In this document: positions 1 to 8,616 of the stretch, piece by piece
Numbering within the stretch: the first letter of the stretch is position 1
Layout of the letters: each line of letters begins with the position of its first letter
DNA from: Arsenophonus sp052174495
Lineage (GTDB): Bacteria; Pseudomonadota; Gammaproteobacteria; Enterobacterales; Enterobacteriaceae
Assembly: GCA_052174495.1 (NCBI GenBank)
Contig: JBQMRR010000007.1
Span: 62,001 to 126,000 of the forward strand
Length of the DNA: 64,000 nucleotides
Direction: 5' to 3'
Notes under the pieces: generated by a model
The model's database searches: none
What the model saw: the letters and a program-made list of their open reading frames with translations, nothing else
What the model was told of the DNA's origin: nothing
Made by a program: the position numbers and the translations under genes

Positions 1-1
1 A

Positions 2-586
2 ACTTGCTCAACTTGTCATGGTGCAGGTCAGATTCATATACGGCAAGGGTTTTTTGCAGTTCAACAAACTTGTCCAACTTGCCATGGACAAGGTAAAGTT
101 ATCAAAGAGCCTTGCATTAAATGTCATAATAATGGCCGAGTAGAAAAATATAAAACTTTATCAGTAAAAATTCCACCAGGAGTTAATACCGGTGATCGTA
201 TCCGATTAAATGGTGAAGGTGAGGCCGGAGAAAATGGTGCTCAAGCTGGTGATCTATATGTTCAGGTTAATATAGCAAGACACGATATTTTTAAGCGCGA
301 TGGCAATAATTTATATTGTGAAGTGCCGATTAATTTTGTGATTGCAGCTTTGGGTGGTGAAATTGAAGTAGGAACATTTGATGGTCGGGTAAGTCTCAAA
401 ATTCCAGCAGAGACACAAACCGGAAAAATTTTTCGTATGAAAGGGAAAGGTGTTAAATCCATTCGTGGTGGTATAAATGGAGATTTAATGTGCCGTATTC
501 TGGTGAAAACGCCGGTTAAATTAAATGAAAAACAAAAAGCATTATTAAAAGAATTTGGTAAATCCTTAAATGGCTGGCTAAAATGA
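2..586 (+). CDS. dnaJ: DnaJ co-chaperone (Hsp40), C-terminal part, cut by window edge
   Basis: Co-chaperone that delivers unfolded clients to DnaK and stimulates its ATPase. The visible 194 codons start inside the zinc-finger region: successive CxxC modules are readable (TCSTCHGAGQ, TCPTCHGQG, PCIKCHNNG), followed by the conserved SVKIPPGVNTGDRIR strand and the C-terminal peptide-binding and dimerisation domain ending LNEKQKALLKEF. The J domain lies outside the window. The protein stops about 25 residues earlier than the usual enterobacterial form: two successive TGA codons follow GWLK. The next 60 bases still show remnants of the lost tail in the same frame (EENS..SKS, then KNFLK), so the truncation is recent and the lost tail is the least conserved part of DnaJ. 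Probably functional. Confidence 0.95.
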   Translation, partial: TCSTCHGAGQIHIRQGFFAVQQTCPTCHGQGKVIKEPCIKCHNNGRVEKYKTLSVKIPPGVNTGDRIRLNGEGEAGENGAQAGDLYVQVNIARHDIFKRDGNNLYCEVPINFVIAALGGEIEVGTFDGRVSLKIPAETQTGKIFRMKGKGVKSIRGGINGDLMCRILVKTPVKLNEKQKALLKEFGKSLNGWLK

Positions 587-744
587 TGAGAAGAGAATAG
601 CTTATGTTCAAAGAGTTTATTAAGATAGTATAAAAATTTTTTAAAATCTGACCAAGTAATTTACTCTATATTTATCTAAATAAAGCATCGATAGAGTCAA
701 TGATCGATGCTATATTGTTGATTGGAAAAAGATTATTTAATTTG

Positions 745-2121
745 ATTTATTAATAAATCTGGGTATATAAAAGATACGGTTATATACTATTCTGATACTT
801 CATAAATCTATTCTCCATCCTTAAATTGACTATTGGTTACTATTAGGCGGCGCAGGTCAAATCCTCTTTAGTCAGTTTCAGCTATTTTGAGTAGACGAGA
901 GCAATTTAAATACCATTGAAAGGATTATTTTTGAAGCACAGTGCTTCGTGCATCGGATTCATAGCCTCACTATTGCGCAAAATCATTCATTAAGATTCGT
1001 TGTTCTTATTAACGTCTATTCACTGATGAAAAATCGAGAAGAATGGCAGGCATTCTTCTCGATTTTTCATCATCCTTTTATCGCTTCAGAATACGTTGAA
1101 ACCTTACCAACAAAACATCGAGAAAATTTATTACCGGCATCACAGTTCTTTTGCTAGCCAGAACTCTCTACATGGAGCTCAAGCCTTAACTTTCGGTGCT
1201 GTATGCTTTTTTAGAGTAAAGGCGACACATGAACTATTTTGTATATCAAACAGTATTAAATATTGCATATCTAGGAATATTTTTCTATATGCATTTCAAA
1301 AAATCAAGCAGTAACACCATAGATGTAAGAAAATACGATTAGTCTTCGCGCTCACTAGCCATTGAAGAGTTCGGCCAAGTTTGTTTCTAACTCTTGATAA
1401 GCGATTTCTGCAGAAACAAGCTCCTTGCCATCTCATGCAGTGATGTCAATAATGAAGTAGCAGGTAAAGGCAATCAGCTTGTCTGACAGGATGGGATATG
1501 CCATCATCCCAGAAATAAACAACTACTATGCGATTAAATCACATAGTCGTCCTTGCCTATGTTAGCAAGGGATCGTTATTTTAGTTTTATGATGGTATCA
1601 GCAAAGAAGATGATGTACTTTTTATTGAGAAAAGCCTAGATAGGTTTGTGAAATCACCGGCAGATATTTCCTGCTCTCTTACAGGTACAGGTTATGGTAG
1701 CAATTCTTCGATGTGTCTTATTCAGATAAGACACTAGTAATAAACTGCTGAAGGATAATCTGTTGTTACTACAATCTCCCCTCTATCTTAGATATTTTAA
1801 ATATAAACATCACTAATACCAATCTATAATAGATTGAATTGGTAAATAACTGTTATGCGTTGACATGGGGCAATTCAGTATCTGCTAGTAGCATAGTTTA
1901 GAGCTTCATCTAAGCAACGAAGCCTATCAACTACCTATTATCCACCATTACGGATGAATTTACGCAAAATGGACATAGGTAATATCTGATTTCGAAGATT
2001 ACCTCTAGTATAGACTTTTCATAGCATATCATCTCTATATTCTTATAATGATTTATCAAATCAATCACAGGTGCTCGCCATCATCTTCAAAACTCCATAC
2101 ATCAGAAATAAGTATAACTTT
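745..2121 (-). mobile_element. IS256-family element, degenerate full-length relic
   Basis: No gene survives here. The left edge (TTATTAATAAATCT) and the right edge (read on the minus strand AAGTTATACTTATTTCTG) are recognisable versions of the terminal inverted repeats shared by the other IS256 relics in this window. The inside aligns by eye with the best readable copy at 38.4-39.8 kb, in the opposite orientation, including the transposase 3' end near 870-960. The transposase frame is broken throughout. Confidence 0.75.
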
Positions 2122-2254
2122 CTAAGTTATGAAATTAGTAAACCATAATCAAAAAAATAAAAAACTAAAATTAATTATTACTTAACTTTAGATCTTTATC
2201 AAGAAATTTAACTAAAACTTAGAGTATCAAATTCAGTTTTTATAAAAACTATTT

Positions 2255-3643
2255 TCATATACCTATCATATTTTCAGGCCGAACCCAACTATCAAACTCT
2301 TCGGCTGTTAAATAAGCAAGTTTTAATGCTGATTGCTTAAGTGTTAATCCTTCTTTATGTGCTTTTTTAGCAATTTCAGCGGCTTTATCATAACCAATGT
2401 GCATATTTAGCGCAGTAACTAACATTAATGATTTATGTAATAATTTATCTATCCGTTGGCGATTAGGTTCAATACCTTTAGCACAATGATCATTAAAACT
2501 AAGTATGCCATCTCCCAATAAACGAATTGACTGTAAAAAATTACTTATAATCATAGGTCGAAAAACATTAAGTTCAAAATTACCTGATGCGCCACCAATA
2601 TTAATAGCAACATCATTACCCATAACTTGAGCGCAAAGCATAGTTAATGCTTCAGGCTGAGTTGGATTAACTTTACCTGGCATTATTGAACTACCAGGCT
2701 CATTTTCAGGGATAATAATTTCACCAATACCACAACGCGGACCTGACGCTAACCATCTTACATCATTAGCAATTTTCATTAATGAAGCTGCTAAACCTTT
2801 TAAAGCACCATGAGCATGAACTAAAGCATCACATGTAGCTAAAGATTCAAATTTATTAGGCGAAGTGATAAATGACTGGCCGGATAATTTTGCAATTTTA
2901 CTGGCTACCTTAATGGCATACTCAGGATGTGTATTAAAACCCGTACCAACCGCTGTTCCACCTAAGGCAAGTTCAGAAAGATGAGGAATACTCTTCTCGA
3001 TATGTTGGATATTATGATCTAGCATTGCTTCCCACCCCGATATTTCTTGTCCTAATGTTAATGGTGTTGCATCTTGCAGATGTGTACGGCCAATTTTAAT
3101 AATATCATTAAAAGCGTCAGATTTTTGCTTAAATGTAGTTTGTAGTTCTTTTAATATTGGTAGCAAATCTTGATGTAAAGCGATAACAGCAGCTACATGC
3201 ATTGCTGTTGGAAATACATCATTAGAACTCTGACTTTTATTTACATCATCATTCGGATGAATTAAGCGTTGTTGTCCTCTTTCCCCGCCTAAAATTTCAC
3301 TCGCTCTGTTCGCCAATACTTCATTTATGTTCATATTAGTTTGTGTACCAGAACCCGTTTGCCAAATTGCTAATGGAAATTCAATCATATGTTTATTCGC
3401 TAAGATTTCATCAGCAGCAGCGATAATAGCATTAGTCTTATCCTTGGCTAACAAACCTAAATCGCTATTTACTTCAGCTGCTGCTTTTTTAGTTAATGCT
3501 AATGCTTTGATGAAGGCAACTGGCATTTTTTCCACTGAGATATGGAAATATTTCAGCGAACGTTGTGTTTGAGCGCCCCATAGCCTATTTGCTGGTACTT
3601 TAATTTCACCTATTGAGTCTTTTTCAATACGAAATTCTGACAT
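2255..3643 (-). CDS. fumC: Fumarate hydratase class II
   Basis: Iron-independent fumarase interconverting fumarate and L-malate in the TCA cycle; a homotetramer of the aspartase/fumarase superfamily. The 462-residue product aligns almost end to end with enterobacterial FumC (467 aa). Visible motifs: HPNDDVNKSQSSND near residue 130, GRTHLQDATP near 186 with the active-site His, and the superfamily signature GSSIMPGKVNP near 317. I placed the start at 3643 (MSEFRIEKDS) because it matches the family N-terminus and has an AAAGGA ribosome binding site 10 bases upstream; an in-frame ATG at 3721 would add 26 unrelated residues. The C-terminus (MIGI) is about 5 residues short. fumC and manA are divergent neighbours in enterobacteria, and that order is kept here with IS debris between them. 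Confidence 0.97.
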   Translation of the reverse strand: MSEFRIEKDSIGEIKVPANRLWGAQTQRSLKYFHISVEKMPVAFIKALALTKKAAAEVNSDLGLLAKDKTNAIIAAADEILANKHMIEFPLAIWQTGSGTQTNMNINEVLANRASEILGGERGQQRLIHPNDDVNKSQSSNDVFPTAMHVAAVIALHQDLLPILKELQTTFKQKSDAFNDIIKIGRTHLQDATPLTLGQEISGWEAMLDHNIQHIEKSIPHLSELALGGTAVGTGFNTHPEYAIKVASKIAKLSGQSFITSPNKFESLATCDALVHAHGALKGLAASLMKIANDVRWLASGPRCGIGEIIIPENEPGSSIMPGKVNPTQPEALTMLCAQVMGNDVAINIGGASGNFELNVFRPMIISNFLQSIRLLGDGILSFNDHCAKGIEPNRQRIDKLLHKSLMLVTALNMHIGYDKAAEIAKKAHKEGLTLKQSALKLAYLTAEEFDSWVRPENMIGI

Positions 3644-3769
3644 TATAATTATATCCTTTAGGATAAAATAATTAGATATGCATAATTCAGCTTTAAATAA
3701 GCTAATTGTACATAAAATCATGTACTATTTTTAATTTAAAAAATGAGAGATAAACAAGTTTATTGGATT

Positions 3770-4595
3770 ACATCTTACTTCCTGGAAGATAGTATATTGT
3801 TTTTTAACAATTCAGGTTTAACTTTGAACCAATCTTTTATAAACTACAATGAAGTTTTACTAACCAATTCTGATTGTAGTAATTACTGATTGTACAGCTA
3901 AATATATTAATTCAAAGTGATTTCAACTCTTGAGAAGAAATGAAATGATAGATTTGTAGTCCACACTTTTATACGCCCATTAAATTGTTTGACAATACCA
4001 TTCGTTTAAGAATGTCTCAGATACCTAAATCACTGTTCTATACTAAGCTCTTTACACAAACAGGTGAATTTCTGTTTTCCAGTGGATGAATGTTTTATAG
4101 AATAAAAGGTGGTTTATAAATTATTTGCCATTTTCTGTAAGTATTCGATGGATAGTTATTGGAATGAACGGTTAAAATCACGTAAGAAGCATTAAGCGTT
4201 AACCATAGTCTTGACCTCCTAAAGGCGAATAAAAACTAATTGATAAGCGTGATTTATTCCCATAAAAAATATAACCTCGTAAAGTTTGTTTAGCATTTAT
4301 GGAGATATTCATATCTACGTACAAATAACTAATCTCGTAGCTTTTAAATGACTTACGCTTCATCTTAAAGGCTTTCAGCTCATTCACACAAATTTATCCG
4401 TATAAGTATCTGCATAAACAACGATCCAGAGTAGATCGAGATACTATACTTGAGTTCAGAAAATTTCCGTACAACTCTGTTAGTAGATTATCGAGAGTAA
4501 GAAAAAAGTTTTTAGTAGAAGAATGATTATATATTCCTGAGCAATCGATAGAGAATTTTTGGTAAATGATAGGGAATATGCCTATGATCATCAGA
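3770..4595 (-). mobile_element. IS481-family transposase relic, 3' part
   Basis: On the minus strand the broken translation reads LDNLLTEL, then SRSTLDRCL, then AFKMKRKSFKSYE, then YLYVDMN. This is the IS481 transposase order: helix-turn-helix linker with the SRSxLDRCL motif, then the first catalytic strand (normally YxHVD). A decayed version of the DNGKEFTDRL motif follows near 4110-4130, and the C-terminal KTPLQ-type end near 3770-3800. Stops and frameshifts throughout. The N-terminal part of the same transposase lies on the other side of the IS1595 insertion, at 6841-7040. Confidence 0.7.
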
Positions 4596-4618
4596 CTATG
4601 TTGGTAAAGGTTATTGGT
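4596..4618 (+). repeat. Left terminal inverted repeat of IS1595 relic
   Basis: The 23 bases are the exact reverse complement of 6818-6840. A related sequence opens the other IS1595 copies at about 26,660 and 50,232. Confidence 0.85.
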
Positions 4619-4657
4619 AGAAACTCTTATATTGCATGAAAATTTTCACTATAAAAG

Positions 4658-4666
4658 TTGCCATGA
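4658..4666 (+). repeat. Target-site duplication of IS256, left copy
   Basis: TTGCCATGA occurs directly left of the IS256 end and again at 5869-5877 directly right of it. Nine bases is the size IS256 elements usually generate. Confidence 0.7.
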
Positions 4667-5868
4667 AAGTTATTAGTGAATCTAGTAGCGGTTAGGCTAC
4701 TACATTTCGCTCTAATGCTTCGTAAAGTTTATTCTTAATCCTTAAATTAGTCGCTATTTATCATCAGGGTTAGCAGATTGAATTTCCTTATCGCAGCTCT
4801 AGCTTCTTTATCGCTGCAGAATGATACGGATACTTCGCTGGAAATTTTTAAAAAAAACATCAAGAGCTTTATTAGTAGTATAAGGCTTTATGCTAGCCGA
4901 CTTCCTTCAGGTTTTACCCTTAACTTTCAGTTTAATGATTTTGGAGAAGTAAAGGAAGTGCATTAGATATTTTGTGTAGCTAATGGTTATTGGTGCTGCA
5001 TATTCAGGAACATCTTTGCCGTTGCATTCTAAAAACTAAAAGCACATTTCCTCCCTAAGAAGCCTGATAGATGCGATTAAATCTCCGTGTGTAGGCAATC
5101 AAGAAGTTCGGCCTAGTTTATTTCTGACTCTTGTAACCATTTTCGAGCGAAACGAGCTCCTTACCTATCTATTGCAGTGCACGAATAATGAGGAGGAAGA
5201 AGGCAATCAGCATCTCTGACAGGAGAGAATATGATGTCTTCAGCCAAGAAACAAACGTAATGCATATCACATAAATTATATAGACACCATTCATTTATCT
5301 ATACTATTAAAGTCATTTCTGTTTCTAGTCCGCTGATAATATGCGGAAAGAGGTGTGCTTTTTTATAAAAACCGCCTTAGAACTTTATGAAATTATCTTT
5401 AGATTTACCTCGTAAGTATAAGGTATACTAACAATTTTTAGACATTTTGCACGCTTCAGATAAAGCGGCGCCATAAGCTATAAGGGTATTTCGTTTCTCC
5501 TACGATTTCCTATAATTTTAAAAATTTAATCTCAATATTACTAATACCAGTCTGTATGGTTTGTTGTAGCAAATAGCCGTTACGAGCGATGGCATCCCGC
5601 TCGTTAACAAGGTAGCTTGTTCGAATGTTATCGCAACCATGGGTTCGCGAGATCCACCTCAAGAGCGTCGCCTATCAGCTCTCTGGCAGCAATTAAGGTA
5701 TGAGTTTATTTTTAATGGATAGCAGATTATATCTAATATCGCTAAAGCTGTATGGTAGATCTATTCATAGCATATCATCTCTCTGATCTTGAAATCATCC
5801 ATGAAATTAATCAGCAGAGATATACTTCCACCATATCCAAAATCTCATACTAGAAATAAATATAACTC
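4667..5868 (-). mobile_element. IS256-family relic inserted in IS1595
   Basis: The left end reads AAGTTATTAGTGAATCTAGT and the right end, on the minus strand, GAGTTATATTTATTTCTAG: the imperfect terminal repeats of the IS256 family seen across this window. It is about 1.2 kb, shorter than its sisters, so it carries internal deletions. It is flanked by the 9-bp duplication TTGCCATGA. Removing the element plus one duplication rejoins IS1595 sequence that aligns with the copy at 26.66-26.77 kb. Confidence 0.8.
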
Positions 5869-5877
5869 TTGCCATGA
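5869..5877 (+). repeat. Target-site duplication of IS256, right copy
   Basis: TTGCCATGA, identical to 4658-4666. Confidence 0.7.
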
Positions 5878-6817
5878 AAAAGCAAACAGTCATATAGCTC
5901 AAAGAGATTTTCCTCCTTTTTTGCCAAGATAAAACTGTATCTTATTAGTTTAGCTCGACGATAATCTGTCGGACTATGTCGATCTCTTCATTGAAGAAGC
6001 TCATATCACTTTATCTCCTACTTATATTGTAACAGTGAACATGGTTATCCGCTGGAAACATTTATTAGAGCTGTACAACAATATCCTTGCGAAATCCTTA
6101 ATTGTAGAAAAATATTTAACAATTTGATTAAGAAGTTCTCTGGTGAGATTATATTATAAAGATAAATAGTTTAATTATCTATGATCTATGTTGAATGAGT
6201 TAGCTTTATGGGGGGAGTCAACAAAATAAACAAGTATTGATTAAAAATAGTGTTTAGATAGGGATCGTTGTTTTTTTACTTTAGTAACGACAGCTAATAT
6301 AAGTCCCTAAGTGGTATTATTGAAGCTAACGAAATATTTTTCTCTAATCTATGAAAGGAGGGGGAAGTATTACTTTCCATATAGAAAATCTAAAAAACAC
6401 GGGAGAGTAGAGAAGATAAAAAAGGACGAATCGTGCTCTTTTAATCGCACAAGATCAACATAGCATAATGAGGTATGAGATTTTGAAGAATTTAATTCAA
6501 GAATGTATGTTATCCGTTTTTTGAACCAATCATCGATAAGAGTTTATCCTTTATTCGTATGAACCTAAATAGTACGAAACTTTTGCTATCGAGCACAAAA
6601 TTAGTTACCATCGCTTAATAAGGTTGGATAAGAAGAGAGTTATTGATAAAAAATTTTAGATTCAAAATATGAACAGTTATATCAGTCTATTAAAATGATG
6701 GCTGAGTAGATTCCATGGCATAGGGTCTTTTAGTTTACCGAATTATCTGCTTTGGGAAGATTGCTTGAAATAATACAATTGAAATGCAGATATGGGTATA
6801 AATTTCTCTGCGAGAAA

Positions 6818-6840
6818 ACCAATAACCTTTACCAACATAG
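6818..6840 (-). repeat. Right terminal inverted repeat of IS1595 relic
   Basis: Exact reverse complement of 4596-4618. Survival of a perfect match over 23 bp contrasts with the heavily mutated transposase inside. Confidence 0.85.
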
Positions 6841-7040
6841 CTGATATTAAATCATCTCTTTTTTGGCATTTAGCAATAGTAAGTTCGGAGATGCTTAATA
6901 CTTACCTAAAGTAAACGCAGATTTTTCGCTTTCTTGAAGATCGCCTCTGATTTTAGGTGTTATAGTTGCTTGACGATGAAGCCTTATATCATGATATTTT
7001 GCTATTAAACTATATCCCTCAGTAGCATCTTGCTATGGAT
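6841..7040 (-). mobile_element. IS481-family transposase relic, N-terminal part
   Basis: The minus-strand translation reads LHRQATITPKIRGDLQ followed by traces of an HTH segment (LGKY, LLLNAKK). This fits the IS481 N-terminus (LHxxATTTPxxR, then an alternating HTH). It is the missing front of the relic at 3770-4595. The remaining bases up to manA show nothing else. Confidence 0.6.
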
Positions 7041-7125
7041 AATATATGTGCGAAGAGGATTTATATATTGATTCAATATCAAACAATTATAGTTAAAAAA
7101 TTTTATCAACTAAGAGCAGTTAAAT

Positions 7126-8301
7126 ATGTTTAAAATGATCAATAAAATTCAATACTATGATTGGGGAAGTAAAGATGCCTTAACTAAATTTTACAATATC
7201 AAAAATCCTCAGAATTTACCAATGGCTGAATTATGGATAGGGGCACATCCTAAAGCTAGTTCAATTGTTGAAGATTTTAATAATCAGAAAAAAATATTGT
7301 TAGATAAACTAATCGCAACTGATCCAACGTATTATCTTTGTGAAAGAATCGCCAAAAAATTTCATGGATTACCTTTTTTATTCAAAGTACTCTGTGCAGC
7401 TCACCCACTTTCAATTCAAGTGCATCCAGATAAGATTGCTGCTGAAATTGGATTTAAGCGTGAAAACGCAGCTGGAATTGCCCTTGATTGTTCATATCGT
7501 AACTATAAAGACGATAATCATAAGCCTGAATTAATTTATGCTTTAACGTCTTTCAAGGCGCTTAATTCATTTCGCCCTTTAAAAGAAATTGCTAATTTAT
7601 TAGTACTAATTTCCGAAGATTCACCAGTTATTCAATTATTTTTAAATACTCCAACAGAAGCTCTACTACCACAACTTTTTAATCATTTAGTAAACTTGAG
7701 TGGAAGAGAGAAGCAACTGCTACTTACAGCCTTAAAGTCTATTCTACAGAAAGAAAAAGGAGAACCTTGGAGCACGATAAAAAAAATCCTGCCACTATAT
7801 CCTGATGATAATGGATTATTTGTAGCATTGTTGCTGAATATTATTGAATTGCAAGCAGGTGAGTCAATGTTTCTCTACGCCAGAACGCCGCATGCTTATA
7901 TTCAAGGTATCGGATTAGAAGTAATGGCAAATTCTGACAATGTACTGCGTGCAGGATTAACTAACAAGCATATTGATATTGCTGAATTATTGGTTAATTT
8001 AGATTTCATTTCCAAACCCTGCAATACATTATTGCTAGAACCAAGTGTACATGATAATGAATTTTCTTATCCAATTCCCATAGATGATTTTGCTTTTTCC
8101 TTATATCTAATTGATAGTCAATTAACTACAATAGTAAACAGTTCAGCAACGATTTTATTTTGTGTTGAAGGTAGTATATCTATAACCTCAGAAAATCAAA
8201 CTGCCGAGATTTTATCTGGAGAATCTATATTTATATCCGCATCCGAAAAACAAATTTTCCTTAGGGGAAAAGGTAAGCTGGCTAGAGTTTTTAACTATTA
8301 G
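7126..8301 (+). CDS. manA: Mannose-6-phosphate isomerase
   Basis: Type I phosphomannose isomerase, a zinc enzyme interconverting mannose-6-phosphate and fructose-6-phosphate. It feeds mannose into glycolysis and supplies mannose-6-phosphate for GDP-mannose. The 391-residue product has the full family length. Visible motifs: YDWGSKDALT at the N-terminus, LSIQVHPDK (zinc-binding Gln and His), NHKPELIYAL (zinc-binding Glu), and TPHAYIQGIGLEVMANSDN with the fourth zinc ligand and active-site region. The C-terminal cupin ends LARVFNY. The start is fixed by homology; the ribosome binding site (AAGAGCAG) is weak. The gene is divergent from fumC, as in enterobacteria. No terminator is clear; an IS-derived palindrome begins just downstream. 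Confidence 0.97.
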   Translation: MFKMINKIQYYDWGSKDALTKFYNIKNPQNLPMAELWIGAHPKASSIVEDFNNQKKILLDKLIATDPTYYLCERIAKKFHGLPFLFKVLCAAHPLSIQVHPDKIAAEIGFKRENAAGIALDCSYRNYKDDNHKPELIYALTSFKALNSFRPLKEIANLLVLISEDSPVIQLFLNTPTEALLPQLFNHLVNLSGREKQLLLTALKSILQKEKGEPWSTIKKILPLYPDDNGLFVALLLNIIELQAGESMFLYARTPHAYIQGIGLEVMANSDNVLRAGLTNKHIDIAELLVNLDFISKPCNTLLLEPSVHDNEFSYPIPIDDFAFSLYLIDSQLTTIVNSSATILFCVEGSISITSENQTAEILSGESIFISASEKQIFLRGKGKLARVFNY

Positions 8302-8309
8302 TAGTAAAA

Positions 8310-8616
8310 TTAAATACATGTAAAATTATAAGAGTTATTAGGAAATCTAATGTAAAATTTAAGTTTATATTTTACGCTGATCCTTTATAAAACTATTTTT
8401 AATCCTTAAATTTAACGTTGTTTACTACCATGTTCAACAAGTTAAATCCCCTGATCCGGTTCTAGTTTTTTTGAATAGAAAGCTGAAAGGAACTCAGGGA
8501 ATTTTAATCTCCTTGATCCTGTGGTGGTAAATAACGTTAAATTTAAGAATTAAAAATAGTTTCATAAAGCATCAGAGTGGAACGTAATTTCCCTGCAATA
8601 CGGTAGGTTTGCCGAT
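8310..8616. repeat. Long palindrome made of two facing IS256 ends
   Basis: The left half carries an IS256 terminus (GAGTTATTAGGAAATCTAATG) and runs inward through CTATTTTTAATCCTTAAATTT. The right half carries the same sequence inverted, ending near CCTACCGTATTGC and CGATAACTCC. The arms from about 8388 to 8570 are near-perfect reverse complements over roughly 40 bases, around a shorter, partly self-complementary centre. The same terminus forms one end of every other IS256 relic here, so this is two 3' ends joined head to head with the rest of the element deleted. Confidence 0.65.

Larger units (their letters stand above)
4596..6840 (+). mobile_element. IS1595-family element interrupted by IS256
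   Basis: Bounded by a perfect 23-bp terminal inverted repeat: 4596-4618 starts CTATGTTGGTAAAGG and its exact reverse complement occupies 6818-6840. Subtracting the internal IS256 copy and one target duplication leaves about 1,034 bp. Decayed frames show the ISXO2-like (DDE_Tnp_IS1595) transposase: a GIIEANEIFFSES-like first catalytic motif near 6320-6350, then SYHRLIR, then a block near 6640-6770 reading NMNSYIS, LSRFHG, LPNYLLWE. The transposase is dead. Confidence 0.8.

Noticed and set aside
3644..3721. 26-residue N-terminal extension of FumC from an upstream ATG
   Set aside because: It has no family homology, and a good ribosome binding site (AAAGGA) precedes the ATG at 3643, which matches the normal FumC start.
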